From Semisulcospira habei (lineage: Eukaryota; Mollusca; Gastropoda; Semisulcospiridae): a DNA stretch of 64,000 nt. The notes under the pieces were generated by a model. That model did not search any database. It was given only the letters and a program-made list of their open reading frames with translations, and had not been told where the DNA came from. The stretch is taken from the NCBI GenBank assembly GCA_036245525.1, contig BTPG01000004.1, forward strand, positions 161,203,489-161,267,488, given 5' to 3'. The translations under genes and the position numbers were made by a program. Positions 48,786 to 59,900 of the stretch are shown here, piece after piece; within the stretch, counting starts at the first letter, position 1, and every line of letters begins with the position of its first letter.

Positions 48786-49223
48786 ATGGTCGAAGAGCTC
48801 CTTCTTGCTTGTGGTTTCTTGGTTGTATTCAGTCGTTCCATCCACCCTTTATCAGGCGTGGGGGATGGGTCTCAACCACCCTGTTTCAGGTGTGGGAAAC
48901 CATCGATGACTTTCTTCTTCTTTGTAGTTCTCCGTTGACATAGATGTCTTGGGTCTTGATCCCCGTTTCTGGCGGAGTTAGGGCTGGCAGCTGTTGTTTC
49001 CTTCGTCGTCTCGCTTCGAATGAGGCTTTGCTGGGTGTGAGGGCAGAGCGGCTTAGTGCAGCGCGCGTGCCGATGACGTATGGTCGAATCCCATTGGTCG
49101 GCTGTCGTGGTCGGACTGATCGCCCGCTGTCCGTGTGAGATAGCGTCTTGTGACCTTGGTTGCAGGTGGAGTCTATCTTCTATGTCGGCCAGTCCATTTT
49201 TGTGGTATGCTATATCTCTGTTA

Positions 49224-49770
49224 CTCACAAACCAGATAGGTGAGGCTAGCGCTGGCAGAATTGTCAGTACTCAAACCAAGGGGAATCACAGCGCTGGACA
49301 GACAACAGTTAGATCCCCCGCCCCCGCCTATCAGGCACCCAATCGCCAGCCCACAGAGAAATACGCAGGTATAGAATAAGACAATCATTTCCATTCCATT
49401 AGAGTGGCCACGCTTCAATGCACACAAACCCAACCTCAGGCTCACCGTCCTGAGGGGATCGGAACACTGATTCAACGAAGCAGAGAGCGCCTCTTAAATA
49501 AGAGGAGATAGCTCATATCATTCATATTCCATTCCATTGTCAGTACTCAAACCAAGGGGAATCACAGCGCTGGACAGACAACAGTTAGATCCCCCGCCCC
49601 CGCCTATCAGGAGTACTGACAAGGAATGGAAATGATTGTCTTATTCTATACCTGCGTATTTCTCTGTGGGCTGGCGATTGGGTGCCTGATAGGCGGGGGC
49701 GGGGGATCTAACTGTTGTCTGTCCAGCGCTGTGATTCCCCTTGGTTTGAGTACTGACTATATCTCTGTTA
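49224..49770. mobile_element. 547-bp insertion in unit 1, composite foldback
   Basis: Absent from unit 2; flanked by TATATCTCTGTTA at 49211-49223 and 49758-49770. It consists of the 174-bp dispersed block (49224-49397), an inverted copy (about 49398-49505) of the unit's own sequence at 49918-50035, then a partial copy of the dispersed block (about 49538-49609), and finally an inverted partial copy (about 49624-49757). The internal inversion of neighbouring DNA suggests template switching during insertion. Confidence 0.8.
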
Positions 49771-50424
49771 GCCGTATAGACGTGGGGATGAGAGGTAGTT
49801 GTCTGTTGATGGTGTATATCTGGATGCTTAGAGTAAACATCTGTCATGACCCGTCCGTCTTCCGTAAGTGTTTGCTAGAAAGTGAGCTAGCTGGATTGCT
49901 CTTCTACCGGCACTGATATGAGCTATCTCCTCTTATTTAAGAGGCGCTCTCTGCTTCGTTGAATCAGTGTTCCGATCCCCTCAGGACGGTGAGCCTGAGG
50001 TTGGGTTTGTGTGCATTGAAGCGTGGCCACTCTAAACGGCGCGCGCGTGGCCGGGGCCGATAGCGGTGGCGTCATCCTGATTGCATCATCACTCTGGCCG
50101 CGAACCGCTGTATTACGCTTAGTCCCTTCGTGTGTTTTGTCGATTCAATCTTGATGGTCCAGTGGAGCAATGAAGATGCGATATTTTTCCTGTTCGCACA
50201 GTCCGAGTGAAAGGAGAATGAAGTGGGCATAATATGCCAGGGTTTGAAAGCGAGGCGTAGGTGAAACCAAAAGTGACCGGTTTTGCACATTGCTGAGGAT
50301 AGCAAACGACCCTAAAAAAATCGGGTGGCTATTCACGGGTCCTAGTCAGGTCGGTGCTACGCACCTTCAGATCAGTGGTAAAAGAGCAAGACCGGTCCCA
50401 CCCAGGTATGCATCCGGTCACTCT

Positions 50425-50496
50425 GGTCACTCGGGGGCGTTTTGATCGGTATTCGTAGTTAGTAACTACAGGCTCCGATTTACTCATCAGGGAACC
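50425..50496 (-). ncRNA. Defective hammerhead at the unit 1-unit 2 junction
   Basis: Keeps stem I 5' strand, CTGATGA (50490-50484) and the stem II hairpins. However, G12 is changed to A (minus-strand 50443), and a 38-bp deletion relative to 47135-47172 removes the 3' strand of stem III and the GUC cleavage site. It should not cleave. Confidence 0.75.
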
Positions 50497-53137
50497 GGCC
50501 TACAATTCTCAGTCCATTTCTTGGTGTCTTCCTCCCAGTGTGTCGCATTTAAATCCTTACATAAGGACATGTTATCCGTGTAGTCCATGCATGTAACTGT
50601 AGTCCTGACGCGGCATTATTGATGTCCAGTATGGTCGCTTTCAAACCCTTGCAGTATTCCTGACGCGGTGTTATAGATGTCCAGTATGGTCGCTTTCAAA
50701 CCCATGCAGTATTCCTGACGCGGTGTTATAGATGTCCAGTATGGTCGCTTTCAAAACCTTTGCAGTATTCCTGACGCGGTGTTATAGATGTCTAGTATGA
50801 ACGCTTTCAAATCCTTGCAGTATTCCTGATGCGGTGTTATTGATGTCAAGTATGATTGCTTCAAATCCTTGCAGGGTCTAGTCTAGTCTAGATTGTATCG
50901 CTGCGTCTTCTGTTCCCTCGGCGCTTGTGCCTGTCCGTTCCAAGATCATTTCCTGCTCAGCGGAGCTTAGCCGCGATAAGATACAAGGAACCGTTGGGCG
51001 GAGTTTGCGTGTATCGACGTGGGAGTCATATTCTTTGTTTATTAATCCGTCCGTTTTGACGGATCAATCCCAGACTGAGTGTCGTTGTTGTTGTTGATGA
51101 TTCTTCGTGTATTCGTGTTTGTAGACGATGCCGGTTGTTTGTGCGGCTGTGTTGCCTTCCATACGACAGACTAGTGTTTCTAGTATTGTCCTCCGTGTAG
51201 GTGGTACGCAGTGTTGCCGTGGTGCATATCTCACAGTTGATGCTTTAAAATCAGCTTATTGTTGTAGCTGTTGCTGCTGTTTTGGTGTGGCTGTCGTTTC
51301 GTTGATTGCTGTTGTTGCCGTGGCTTGTTGGGCCGCCTGAATTGTATACCGTTTTGGTGGTAGGTGCCGGGTTTTGTCGTTGTAGAAGGGCCTTCAATAC
51401 TTCGAGTGCTTCACAGAATAGTTGGCCTCGCTTGTTGCGAGCGTTCCAGTCCTCCTTTCACTTTTGTGCGCTTTAGAACGAGTTCTTTGTGACCAGTTGT
51501 TGTAGATTAAAGTTGGTGTTGCGTAGTTTTGTGGTCGGTGTGAAGTAGACAATGTCCGTTTCCTCTATTCTTAGTCCGTGTTGTAGACAAAGTGGCTTGC
51601 CTTTCTCGTTGGCGGGAGATAAGTCTTTTAGCAAACAGTAGTGACGTCATAGCGTGTAGCGATTCATGACAGATGTCACTTCAGTAGAGGGTATTGCCGT
51701 GGGGGCTGCAGGGCCGATTGTTGGCCTCAGTTGAGTAGCTGGCTCACACGTGTCTTGTTAAAGTAGCAGAAAAAAAGGATCGTAGTGTAGTTTGTCGCTT
51801 GTTCTAGCTTGTCGATCGTGTGGTGTTAATTGGTGATTTTCGTTCCATCCACATTTTCTCAGGTGTGGGGAGTGCGTTCCAAACACCCTATTATAGGTGT
51901 GGGAGTGGGTCTCAACCACCCTATTATAGGTGTGGGAGTGGGTCTCAACCACCCTATTATAGGTGTGGGAGTCGGTCTCAACCACCCTATTATAGGTGTG
52001 GGAGTGGGTCTCAACCACCCTATTCACATAGGTGTGGGAGAATGGTCGAAGAGCTCCTTCTTGCTTGTGGTTTCTTGGTTGTATTCAGTCGTTCCATCCA
52101 CCCTTTATCAGGCGTGGGGGATGGGTCTCAACCACCCTGTTTCAGGTGTGGGAAACCATCGATGACTTTCTTCTTCTTTGTAGTTCTCCGTTGACATAGA
52201 TGTCTTGGGTCTTGATCCCCGTTTCTGGCGGAGTTAGGGCTGGCAGCTGTTGTTTCCTTCGTCGTCTCGCTTCGAATGAGGCTTTGCTGGGTGTGAGGGC
52301 AGAGCGGCTTAGTGCAGCGCGCGTGCCGATGACGTATGGTCGAATCCCATTGGTCGGCTGTCGTGGTCGGACTGATCGCCCGCTGTCCGTGTGAGATAGC
52401 GTCTTGTGACCTTGGTTGCAGGTGGAGTCTATCTTCTATGTCGGCCAGTCCATTTTTGTGGTATGCTATATCTCTGTTAGCCGTATAGACGTGGGGATGA
52501 GAGGTAGTTGTCTGTTGATGGTGTATATCTGGATGCTTAGAGTAAACATCTGTCATGACCCGTCCGTCTTCCGTAAGTGTTTGCTAGAAAGTGAGCTAGC
52601 TGGATTGCTCTTCTACCGGCACTGATATGAGCTATCTCCTCTTATTTAAGAGGCGCTCTCTGCTTCGTTGAATCAGTGTTCCGATCCCCTCAGGACGGTG
52701 AGCCTGAGGTTGGGTTTGTGTGCATTGAAGCGTGGCCACTCTAAACGGCGCGCGCGTGGCCGGGGCCGATAGCGGTGGCGTCATCCTGATTGCATCATCA
52801 CTCTGGCCGCGAACCGCTGTATTACGCTTAGTCCCTTCGTGTGTTTTGTCGATTCAATCTTGATGGTCCAGTGGAGCAATGAAGATGCGATATTTTTCCT
52901 GTTCGCACAGTCCGAGTGAAAGGAGAATGAAGTGGGCATAATATGCCAGGGTTTGAAAGCGAGGCGTAGGTGAAACCAAAAGTGACCGGTTTTGCACATT
53001 GCTGAGGATAGCAAACGACCCTAAAAAAATCGGGTGGCTATTCACGGGTCCTAGTCAGGTCGGTGCTACGCACCTTCAGATCAGTGGTAAAAGAGCAAGA
53101 CCGGTCCCACCCAGGTATGCATCCGGTCACTCTGGTC
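50429..53137 (-). repeat. PLE-2 terminal unit 2 (2709 bp)
   Basis: Second tandem unit, lacking the 547-bp insertion of unit 1. A third, partial unit begins at 53138 with a slightly diverged copy of the boundary sequence (AAGCAAGACCGGTCCCACCC, shared with 47094). The unit boundary coincides with the predicted ribozyme cleavage region, as expected if multimeric RNA is processed to monomers. Confidence 0.85.
51876..52041 (-). repeat. 33-bp hairpin repeat array (unit 2)
   Basis: Same copy number and sequence as the array at 48620-48785, offset 3256. Confidence 0.9.
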
Positions 53138-53191
53138 CCTTTTGGTAAGAAAGCAAGACCGGTCCCACCCAGGTATGCATCCTGTCACTCT

Positions 53192-53331
53192 GGTCCCGAC
53201 GCCTGTTTATTCTCCGAGTTGTTGGTGGTCGCTGCTGTCGCATGCGTTGTGTTATGTGAAGCACTCGGGAGGCGTTTCGATCGGTATTCGTAGTCTGTGA
53301 CTACAGGCTCCGATATACTCGTCAGGGAACC
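53192..53331 (-). ncRNA. Hammerhead ribozyme B (PLE-2, next to coding part)
   Basis: Minus strand: stem I GGTTCC/GGGACC, core CTGACGA (53325-53319), stem II ATCGG/CCGAT plus GTAGTC/GACTAC, GAA, stem III ACGCCT/AGGCGT (6 bp) closing a large loop, and GUC with cleavage between 53198 and 53197. Compared with ribozyme A, both sides of the stem II hairpin change together (GTAGTT/AACTAC to GTAGTC/GACTAC) and stem III gains a compatible pair, which supports the fold. Position 7 differs, where any base is allowed. Confidence 0.85.
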
Positions 53332-53337
53332 GGCCTA

Positions 53338-53430
53338 TTGTTGTAGAGGGCTGTCGTTTAAGTGGGTGGGTGCGTTGTTGATGTCGTAGAGGGTTGTCGT
53401 TTAAGTTGGTGGGTGCGTTGTTAGTGTCGT
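53338..53430. repeat. Two-copy tandem repeat in PLE-2 3' UTR
   Basis: GTAGAGGG(C/T)TGTCGTTTAAG(T)(G/T)GGTGGGTGCGTTGTT occurs twice in tandem. Non-coding. Confidence 0.8.
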
Positions 53431-54103
53431 GATGTTGGAGTTAACCTACGTGTTTCTCCTTATCCGTTCGTGGGATTCCGTCTCTTGAAGTCTGGTGGGG
53501 TGTGTAGAAGAGGAATCGCGGATTGGGCAGTGTAGTGGGCTGTGCTTAAGGGTTACGTAGTTTTCCTGGTCCGATGAGTTTAGGGTGACGGGCAGTTGTT
53601 GGTTGTGAAATGTGGCCGTTTTTTTCTTTGACGCGGTGGTAGATCCTTGTTAATCCTGCTTGATCGTCCCGTTGGAGTATGGTCGTGGGTTAAACCGCTT
53701 TCTTTTCCTCCGTCTCGTTGTCTTTAGGGCTGACGCGGGGAGAGGAGATAAGCTTTATCGTTGCTCCGGGCTGTCTGTGGGGAATTAGGCGTAATGTTGC
53801 TTGCTTTCTTCGTGGCAGCGGGTCTGATTCTCGTTGGGTCCATGGGGCAAACTGGATTACGTGGAGTACTGTATGCTTCTTACATCCTTTTCTTACCCTA
53901 GTTGGGGTGGGTGGCTGAGAGTCCCCTACGGGGTTTGAGCTTCATGCTGTGTGTGTGGTTGGTTTCCCTGTCGTTGAGCTGAGAGCGAGAGTGTGAAGGG
54001 GGATTAAACGTGATGAGCTTTGTCTTTGGATGGTGGATGGGGTGCTCTGTTTCGGGTCGATGGTTTCTAATCCTTGCTTGGAGGGCCGTTGTTGCCGTGG
54101 TGG

Positions 54104-56117
54104 TTAGTTGTTGTTTGCGGCGTCGTCTTCTAGTGTTTTGTTTATGTCCGTGGCTGACACGGCTGTGTCTCTCTTTGTGTTGAGTTTCGCTGATATAATC
54201 AAGTCCTTTATGTTTTTATGTCGCTTATAGGCTATCAGCGGTGGATTGGGGAAGAGTGTTTTACACTCTGGGTCTCTCGTCATGTGGTGCCAGTGTGTTT
54301 GAATTTTCCTTTGTAGGTGCTTGATACTGGGGTAGTATGGGGTGACCATGACCAGAGGTGTTTTTCCTGCTTTCTTCGGTCTTTCCGCTAGGAGTTGTTT
54401 TCTGTCTTTCGCGAGTACTGTGTCCGTTTCTTGCGTGAGTTCCGTCTGTTTGTATCCCCGGTCCGTCATTTTGTCGTGGAACAGATGGATCTGTTCGTGT
54501 AGGTCTGTTCTGTTGCTGTTAGTCCTCATGTATCTTGTTGTTTCCCCCCGAATCAGAGCTTTGAAGACGTGTTGAGGGTGAGCTGAATCCCTTTGTAGGT
54601 ATTGATAAGTTTCTGTCGGTTTTCTGTATGTTTTGATGTCCAGTATTCCTTCACGCTCAAAGCGCTCTCCCTTGTAAACTTGAGTGTCCAGGAAGGTAGC
54701 TGTATGGTCTTCGATTGTGTATGTGAATTTCAGGAGTGGGTGATAGGAGTTGGCGAGGTTAAAAAACCTGTTGATGATGTCATTGTCCGCATTCCACATT
54801 TGGAAGCCGTCATCTCTGTATCGGTCTTCCGTTCCAAATGATTTTCTCTCTCTCCTCAAAAAGGTTGATGATATTGTTCAGTATTATGCCCATATTGATG
54901 TCGCAGGCTTCCGGTGAAACTTTAGAGCCCATCGGGGCGCCGATAATTTGTCGGTAGAGCTGTCCATTGAAGGTGAAGACGTTGTTTGTGAGGATAATCT
55001 CCAGGAATCTGAGGAGGTGGTGTTTTTCAATCGGTGGCATAGGTGGTGTTTCAACTATGTCCGGGACTGTTTGGTTCACTGCCTCCAGCAATTCGTGGAA
55101 TTCCATGTTACTGTACATCGATGTGACGTCATAGCATACTAGCTTAGTTTCTCGGGGGATCCTTGTTTGTTCAATTTTATTAATGAACGCCGGTGTGTCT
55201 TTGATGTATGTAGGTTGTTTTTGTACGAACGGTAGTAGGTGGAGATCCACAAATTTCGCTATAGCTATAGTCGGGCTTGCTGACTGTGCCACGATTGGGC
55301 GACCCGCTATAATTCTCCCTTGCATTCCATTTTTCTCCATGTCATCCAACACCTCTGTTGGGTGTTTGTGGATTTTGGGAAGTAGGTAGAAGGAGGCTGT
55401 GTTTTTGTAGGTTTCCGTTTGTCGTAGGAACTTGTAGGTTTGTTTGTCTATCTTCTTAGTTCTGTATAGTGTCTCAGATGTGTTGAGGATTTCGGCTATG
55501 ATGGCCTCTGTGTTTGCCGCATCTGTTTTCTCGTAGTGTATTCCGTCCTCCAGTTGTCTCAAACCCTCCCTGATGTAATCGTCTCTGTTGAGGAGTACGA
55601 TTGTGCTGTTTTTGTCGGCTTTTTTTAAAACGATGTCCGTATTATTTTTGAGTGCCTTGAGTGCTTCACGTTCCTCTCTCGTGAAATTGCTTCGTGTGCT
55701 TGACATGCTGACGTGCGTTAATTCTTCCTTTGTGTTGCTGATGTATTGTTCAATTGGACCGTTTGCCCTTTGTGGGGTGTACCCTGAGCTAAACTGTAGT
55801 GGGTGTGGAATCCGCTCAGATTTGTCCTGATTCTGAAAATGGTATTTGCAGCGTATTTTACGGGTGAGTTCGTCAAATGCTGATATGATTTCGTTCTTGG
55901 CTCGTTTGTTGTTTGGGACTGGAATAAATTTCAGTCCTTTTCCCAGCGCTCGAATTTCCGGGTCCGTGAGTTTGTGTTTGGAGAAGTTCCCAATAAATTT
56001 TCTTGCTTCCTTTGTCTTCTCCTTGAGAGTTGCTGTGTTGGTGTGACCACCGTTTTGTCTGTATTTGTGTCGTTGCGCCTTCGCTTTCTTGTGCCTCCTG
56101 TTAAAATGCCTCGCCAT
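54104..56117 (-). pseudogene. PLE-2 reverse transcriptase, no GIY-YIG domain; one frameshift
   Basis: The first frame (56117-54810, starts MARHFNRRHKKAKAQ) carries a basic N-terminus, LKKADKNSTIVLLNRDDYI, FYLLPKIHKHP, GRPIVAQSASP, VCYDVTSMYSNMEFHELL (motif A Asp) and IGAPMGSKVSPEACD (motif B). A one-base frame change near 54850 leads to RYRDDGFQMW (motif C Asp pair), TATFLDTQVYKGE, YRKPTETYQYLQRDSAHP and NPPLIAYKRHKNIKDLIISA. It ends DDAANNN without the Cys cluster or GIY-YIG nuclease of canonical Penelope. About 670 codons in all. Endonuclease-lacking Penelope-like elements are known (for example telomere-associated ones). The frameshift could be a real lesion, an assembly error or, less likely, programmed. 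Confidence 0.85.
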
Positions 56118-56267
56118 GAGTGCTCAATCCAATGGTCCTTAGCCGGGTAGTGAAAGTTGGTTAGCTTTTAAACCCTTTACTCGCCCAAGCTGAAAAATGT
56201 GTTTGGGGACAAGTTTCTCAATTCGGTGTGGTGAGAGATGGGGGTTCCGACTGCCCTTAAATGCGTG

Positions 56268-56580
56268 TGGGGAGTGGGTCTCAACCACCCTATTATAGGT
56301 GTGGGAGTCGGTCTCAACCACCCTATTATAGGTGTGGGAGTGGGTCTCAACCACCCTATTATAGGTGTGGGAGGGCGGGTCTCAACCACCCTATTATAGG
56401 TGTGGGAGAATAGTCGAAGAGCTCCTTCTTGCTTGTGGTTTTCCTGTTGATTTGGAGTCTTGGGCCTTGCTTGCTTGGTTGTTTCTTGTTTCATCCACCC
56501 TTTATCAGGTGTGGGTCTCAACCACCCTATTATAGGTGTGGGAGGGTGAGTCTCAACCACCCTATTATAGGTGTGGGAGA
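56268..56580 (-). repeat. 33-bp hairpin repeats upstream of the PLE-2 RT
   Basis: Two groups, about 56268-56405 (four units) and 56505-56580 (two units), share the motif CCACCCTATTATAGGTGTGG with the arrays in the terminal units. They are separated by GAGCTCCTTCTTGCTTGTGG-type sequence that also occurs downstream of the unit arrays. This shows that terminal-unit sequence flanks the ORF on both sides. Confidence 0.85.
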
Positions 56581-56964
56581 AAAGTCGACGAGTTCCTTCT
56601 TGTTTGTGGTCTTCCGTTGATTTGAAGTCCTGGGCTTCGGTTGCTCGGTTGTTTCTTGTCGAGTGGGGCTGTTTTGTTGTTTCTTGATTTTTAACGTCTC
56701 TCGCCACAACGAGGTGATTGGAGACAGGTAGATTATTATGATTATAGGATAAAACATAGTTCATAATTATAATATAATATAATTTATCGGGAAAAAAAAA
56801 TGGTATGTGGTGTTTTTATGATTTCGCTGTTACAATCATTGTGTCTGCAAGGAGTGTGGGTTGGTGCATATGCGGCCAACAAAGACTACGCACAGTTATA
56901 ACAGAATTTTAGCATAGGGCGTCGTTGTTTGCCATCTTAGATGGGACGTACCCATCTCTGTTGT

Positions 56965-59900
56965 TTATATGTAAGTCGATAGTGTTGAGGAGTGGATGGC
57001 TTTCGCCAGCTCCACGGCCAGAGAATGATCAGATAGGAGTTGGAAGAGGTTTCTGATGTCGCGAGCCTGACATGATTGTCTAACTCTGGAGAGCTGTGGA
57101 GGAGGCATGCGGCATAGTAGCAGAGAGTGCTCTAGGCCGGCTGTCTCCCCGCAGTGACATAGGGTCTGGGTGAATTTCAGCTTCCAGGATCTCGTTCTGA
57201 GCCTATGGATGATCTCCGTTTGAGATCTAGGGAGTTTAGGGATAAAGGGGGAAGGATCTGCGAAGCATCGCTTTTCTTTCACGGCACACAGTTCTCGCTT
57301 CTCCCTTTTCCAGCAGTTTTGGATGAGATTGCAGTATTTGGAGTTTAGTTCAGAGGTAGAGAGGAGGATGCGAAGTTGCTGAGTTGGGGGAACGTTGAGA
57401 GCACCGACTCTGGCAGCGCTATCCGCCAGTTCGTTGCCTCTAATCCCTACGTGACTTGGGACCCAGTGGAAATCCAACTGAGTTCCTTGTCTTATGATGG
57501 CGTTTGAGAGTGAGAGGATTTCCTGCAGGAGGTCGGGTCGGGATCGAGACCGAGAGGAGCGAATGGCCTTAAGGACAGCTTGCGAGTCCACACAGACCAC
57601 AACTCTGAGCGGAGTGCGGGGATAAAAAATAAGAAACTGAAGTGCGGAGATGATAGCGGTCATTTCAGCCGAAAAGACGCAGAAGCCTAGTCCAAGATAG
57701 AAGCTTTTGCTTGTATTGAGGGAGGGTATGGAGAAGCCGGCCCCGGCCCGTCCATCCTCCAGCACGGAACCATCAGTATAGATTTGGAGATGATGTTGGT
57801 ATTTATTTAACGACTCCCGGACCCGAGCCGCAAGCAAGTGAGGGTTGGAGGTCTTGCTGGTGCTATGGTCCTCAATGCTGACTTTGGCGGCCTCAAGAAG
57901 CCAAGGTGGCTGTAGAGGGACTGGTTTTGGAGCGACTTCCCCAAAGACTGTATCTGGGGAATCAGCAATGTCACTGGTGTAGCTCGTTATGGATTCAAGC
58001 GTGTGGTTTTTCCTGCTAACTTTGAATTTGTCCCATTTCTTGTCTTTTACAAGGAAATGGGTGGCTGAGTTTGGGACGGTAAAGGTTCTGCTGACAAATT
58101 TGGACACTTGCAGCTTCCTGTGGTGAGCCAAGGGCAAGATCCCAGCCTCTGCATAGGCTGCACGTGTTTCGCAGTGAACCGGGACACCAAGCGCTAATTT
58201 GACCGCCTGGGAATCGATGGAGGTAAGCTTTGAGAGAAGCGATTGTGGGGCAGCGAAGTAGCACTCCTGACCATAGGAGAGCCTGGAGCGGACCAGGGCT
58301 TGGCAGAGATGGAGGAGGGTCTTTGTGTCTTGACCCCACGACTGCTTCCTTATTATTCTTATTAGGTTCAGAGCACTCTGGGCTTTTTTGATGAGGTAGT
58401 TTATGTGCGCATTCCAGCTTAAGTTCGGAGTGAAGATGACCCCCAGGAATTTTACCTGAGAACACGGCACTAGTTGCACACTTTCAAGGGAGTATGTTGG
58501 TTTGTAAATGTCTTGATTTTTGGTGAAGAATATAAGTTGGGTTTTCTCCGTGGCCAAGACAAAGCCGTTAATAGACATGTACTCTTGGGTTCTGTCAAGC
58601 ACCTTTTGATAGAATTTCGACGCCTCTCGTTTTCTCTGCTCAGAGAAGCTTTTTAGAATCTTGGAGGATTGCCAGATCACCAAGTCGTCAGCGTATTGTG
58701 TAATATACATTGATGTCAATTCTTTTGGGTTGTTTTTGCCAGTCAACTTCAGGAAGGAAGGGAGGTCATACAGCATTATGTTGTAGAGTATTGGGGCAAT
58801 CACAGTGCCCTGGGGAACGCCGCAGTCCACGGTCTGTGGGGCTGACAGACACTTTCCCACCCTGACTGAGAAAGTTCTGCCATGGAGAAAACTACGGACA
58901 TACGAATAGATGCGCCCCGAGAGGCCGATTTGTTTCAGTTTCAACAGCAGCCTTCTGTGCCAGACAGAGTCAAAAGCTCTGCGGACATCGAAGAAAGTAG
59001 CTGTAATGCACTTCTTCTTCTTGAGGACTGTCTTCACGTGGGAAGTGAGAGATGCTAAATGGTCCGTAACTGAGCGAGCTTTTCTGAATCCTGCCTGACA
59101 GTCTGGAAGGATGTTTCTGGATTCCACAAAATATTCCAGTCTACTCTTTACGATTCTTTCGTAGATTTTACTAAGATGAGAGGTGAGAGAAATGGGTCTG
59201 TAACTGCTTGTGAGTTTTTTGGGTTTGCCTGGTTTTGGCACTGGTATTACAGTACTCTGTTTCCACGACGTTGGGAGCTCTCCGCTCTCCCAGCAGGTTT
59301 GGAAAAGACCAAGAATGATGTGTAAAAACTTCTCGGGGAAATTGCTAATCATGTGATATGAAATGTCATCGGGACCAACAGAAACGTTCGGGGATGATAC
59401 AGATGAGATTGCTTCCTTCAGTTCTTTGAGGGTAATGGGGTGGTTCATAGACAAGGTGTTGTCAGGGAACGGATCGCTATATTCCGCCCTACCTTCTTCC
59501 CGAGTTCTAGACGAGCGGGCGGTTTCAGGAAGGGAGGAGGATTGGCTAACCGACGCAAAAACCCGAGCGAAAGCCTCAGCTTTACCTGCATCGTCAAATG
59601 TTGTGACGCCGTCCACATCTACTGGGGGATCGGGCAGGTTATATACATTTTTGAGGATCTTTATGCTTTTCCATGCTTTTGAGAGATCTGTATGCGAGTG
59701 TATCTGAGAAGACATAGAGCTTGAGAAGAACGCCTTTTTGGCCTTAGCTGTAGCTCTATTACATGCTATTTTAGCCCTTTTCATCATTGTGTGGTTTTCT
59801 TCTGATCTAACCTTTGTCCATATTTTATACGTTTTTCTTTTGTCTTTCTTTGCTTTCTCACATTCTTCATTCCACCAAGGATTGTTGGGCCTGGTGTCTT

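Larger units (their letters stand above)
47173..50428 (-). repeat. PLE-2 terminal unit 1 (3256 bp)
   Basis: Aligns to unit 2 at a constant offset of 3256 from 47173 to 49223, then at 2709 after a 547-bp insertion unique to this unit (49224-49770). I saw only one base difference between units, in the ribozyme core. There is no convincing protein, although 33-bp arrays keep long frames open. The units are so alike that a recent tandem event or an assembly duplication is possible. Confidence 0.85.

Noticed and set aside
49078..49110. GGTCGAATCCC as a tRNA-type B box in PLE-2 units
   Set aside because: One base short of the B-box consensus, with no A box at a suitable distance, no cloverleaf and no T-run terminator.
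48872..52556. 118-142-aa minus frames with VIDGFPHLKQGG ends as PLE accessory proteins
   Set aside because: They lie in terminal-unit non-coding sequence, differ only because of the 547-bp insertion, and show no recognisable domain.
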